From: JAYOFM01 sp038117225
GTDB taxonomy: Bacteria > Pseudomonadota > Alphaproteobacteria > Rhodospirillales > Casp-alpha2
DNA length: 5,642 nt
Assembly: GCA_038117225.1 (NCBI GenBank)
Contig: JAYOFM010000162.1
Location: forward strand, 1-5,642
Direction of reading: 5' to 3'
The position numbers were made by a program, and so were the translations under genes. The notes under the pieces are model-generated. The model was not told the origin of the DNA. It did no database searches and saw nothing but the letters and a program-made list of their open reading frames with translations. This document shows, piece by piece, positions 4,223 to 5,642 of the stretch; the first letter of the stretch is position 1; every line of letters begins with the position of its first letter.

Positions 4223-5642
4223 AAGGCACCGCGGAAATTGAGCGGATCGTCGACCTGTTTGCCACGAACCGCGATGGAACAGGCATGGATGCCGCCGAAG
4301 CTATCGCTTGGATGCTCGCCGCCGATGTCGATCAGATGACGGACGCCGCCGCCGCCATCCGCGATGATGGCCATGGCTCGATCGTCTCCTATTCGCGCAA
4401 GATATTCATTCCGTTGACCCAGTTATGCCGGGATGTCTGCCATTACTGCACATTCGCCCGGCCCCCGCGCAAAGATGAGGCGGCCTATTTGGGCATCGAC
4501 GAGGTTCTCAGGATCGCCGAGGCCGGCCGCGAGGCTGGCTGCCGCGAGGCGCTTTTCACCCTCGGCGACAAACCTGAAAATCGATACCGGGTGGCGCGCG
4601 ATCAACTCGCCGCCATGGGGCATGAGACGACACTGTCCTATCTGGCCTATTGCGCGGAGCGGGTCTTCGAGGAGACGGGCCTGTTGCCACACGTCAATCC
4701 GGGCCTGATGACGCCGACCGACATCGCCGCTTTGCGCGATGTTTCAGTGTCTCAGGGCATCGTGTTGGAAAGCGTTTCCGAGCGCTTGGCCGCGAAGGGC
4801 GGCCCGCATCATGGCTCGCCCGACAAGGTGCCGGCGCGGCGGCTGGAGACAATTCAGTGGGCCGGCGAAAACGCGGTGCCGTTTACCTCCGGGATATTGA
4901 TCGGTATCGGTGAAACACGCCGGGAACGGGTTGAGTCCTTGCTGGCGTTGCGCCGGCTCCACGCCGCGCACGGACACATCCAGGAAATCATCATCCAGAA
5001 TTTCCGTCCCAAGGCGGACACGCGCATGCGCGAGACGCCGCCGGCGTCGTTGGATGAACTGGTATGGACGATCGCCACGGCGCGACTTTTATTCGGGCCG
5101 GACATGAACATACAGGCACCGCCCAATCTGTCGCCGGGGTCGTTGCCGCGGCTGGTCAAGGCGGGAATCAACGACTGGGGCGGCGTGTCGCCGGTGACCC
5201 CGGACCATGTCAATCCGGAAGCCCCGTGGCCGCATCTCGACGCGCTCGAACGGGCGACGGCGGCGGCCGGTAAATCGTTGACCCAACGGTTGGCGATTTA
5301 CCCGGCATATACGCGTGATCCGGCACGCTGGGTTTCGAAGCGTTTTCACCAGGCGTTGCTCGACACCGTCGATGCGGCCGGCTTTCCTCGCGATGATGGA
5401 TGGCAACCCGGCCAGACCGAGGCGCCGCCCCGGCTGGTCACGATTGTCGGGCGCAAGCCCGGCGTCCGCGACGGCCGAACAATGGAGATCATCGAACGGG
5501 CATTGGACGGGGTAACGCCGACCGAGCAGGACATGGTGCGATTATTCAATGCGCGCGGTGACGATTTCGCCGCCGTCTGCGAGGCCGCCGACAGCCTGCG
5601 CAAGGGCATCGTCGGCGACGACGTCACTTATGTGGTCAATCG
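4219..5642 (+). CDS. fbiC: Fo synthase (CofG-CofH fusion), 3' end beyond window
   Basis: Open frame of 474 codons with no stop, cut by the right edge. Fo synthase uses two radical SAM halves to join 5-amino-6-(D-ribitylamino)uracil with tyrosine, making the deazaflavin Fo. After a helical N-terminus (about 1-55), the CofG half has SYSRKIFIPLTQLCRDVCHYC, whose CX3CX2C cysteines (70, 74, 77) bind the first [4Fe-4S] cluster. Then come EALFTLGDKPE, LPHVNPGLM, HHGSPDKVPARRL, GILIGIGETRRER, GHIQEIIIQNFRPKADT, IQAPPNLSPG and DWGGVSPVTPDHVNPE, all strongly FbiC-like. A short linker leads into the CofH half at about residue 422 (ERALDG, then EAADSLRK and GDDVTYVVN). The second CX3CX2C should follow just past the edge. 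It overlaps cofC by ATGA. The actinobacterial FbiC is about 850 residues, so a little over half is visible. Confidence 0.95.
   Translation, partial: MKGTAEIERIVDLFATNRDGTGMDAAEAIAWMLAADVDQMTDAAAAIRDDGHGSIVSYSRKIFIPLTQLCRDVCHYCTFARPPRKDEAAYLGIDEVLRIAEAGREAGCREALFTLGDKPENRYRVARDQLAAMGHETTLSYLAYCAERVFEETGLLPHVNPGLMTPTDIAALRDVSVSQGIVLESVSERLAAKGGPHHGSPDKVPARRLETIQWAGENAVPFTSGILIGIGETRRERVESLLALRRLHAAHGHIQEIIIQNFRPKADTRMRETPPASLDELVWTIATARLLFGPDMNIQAPPNLSPGSLPRLVKAGINDWGGVSPVTPDHVNPEAPWPHLDALERATAAAGKSLTQRLAIYPAYTRDPARWVSKRFHQALLDTVDAAGFPRDDGWQPGQTEAPPRLVTIVGRKPGVRDGRTMEIIERALDGVTPTEQDMVRLFNARGDDFAAVCEAADSLRKGIVGDDVTYVVN
5269..5302. repeat. Inverted repeat with long hairpin potential inside fbiC
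   Basis: GGTAAATCG (5269-5277) and CGATTTACC (5294-5302) are exact reverse complements. The inner bases 5278-5283 pair with 5288-5293, three as G-U wobbles, leaving a CAAC loop, so the RNA could form a stem of 15 bp. It lies in the CofG C-terminal region of the gene. No function is known. Confidence 0.45.

Noticed and set aside
1..5642. CRISPR array, tRNA, rRNA, insertion sequence or phage attachment site
   Set aside because: No regularly spaced direct repeats, cloverleaf, transposase motif or terminal repeats were seen. Almost the whole window is explained by six genes.

Overview
The window is an F420 (deazaflavin cofactor) biosynthesis and use cluster. Five tightly packed genes lie on the + strand in the order npdG - cofE - cofD - cofC - fbiC, preceded by a separate gene for a LamB/YcsF-type 5-oxoprolinase subunit A (pxpA). 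Coding DNA is G+C-rich (roughly 60% by eye), with G/C-ending codons favoured, short gaps and ATGA-type stop/start overlaps. CofE is a stand-alone gene, unlike the actinobacterial FbiB fusion. CofG and CofH are fused in one FbiC-type frame, unlike the separate archaeal and cyanobacterial genes. Together these suggest an aerobic Gram-negative bacterium, most likely a proteobacterium (alphaproteobacterium as a guess), that acquired F420 synthesis. The taxonomy is inference only.

Layout. Bases 1-79 are G+C-rich and may hold the tail of an unidentified upstream gene. Bases 71-120 are a sharp A+T-rich island with a sigma70-like promoter (TTGACT, 17 bp, TATGTT) and two GntR/FCD-like half-palindromic sites exactly 20 bp apart. 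pxpA runs 181-957. A 135-base gap (958-1092) contains two hairpin-forming inverted repeats and no gene. npdG (1093-1773, TTG start) is followed after 21 bases by cofE (1795-2580). cofE overlaps cofD (2577-3548) by ATGA, cofD overlaps cofC (3545-4222) by TTGA, and cofC overlaps fbiC by ATGA. fbiC starts at 4219 and runs off the right edge (474 codons visible): the whole CofG half, the linker and the first part of CofH, ending just before the expected second iron-sulfur motif.

How the genes work together. FbiC makes the deazaflavin Fo. CofC activates a phosphorylated three-carbon acid with GTP. CofD transfers that unit to Fo to give F420-0 or dehydro-F420-0. CofE adds gamma-linked glutamates. 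NpdG exchanges hydride between NADPH and F420. One operon therefore covers all core steps after the common precursors, plus cofactor reduction. No FMN-dependent dehydro-F420 reductase (FbiB C-terminal domain) is seen, so the three-carbon unit CofC uses is open: 2-phospholactate, phosphoenolpyruvate or 3-phosphoglycerate. No F420-dependent catabolic enzyme is in view. The link of pxpA to the pathway is unproven.
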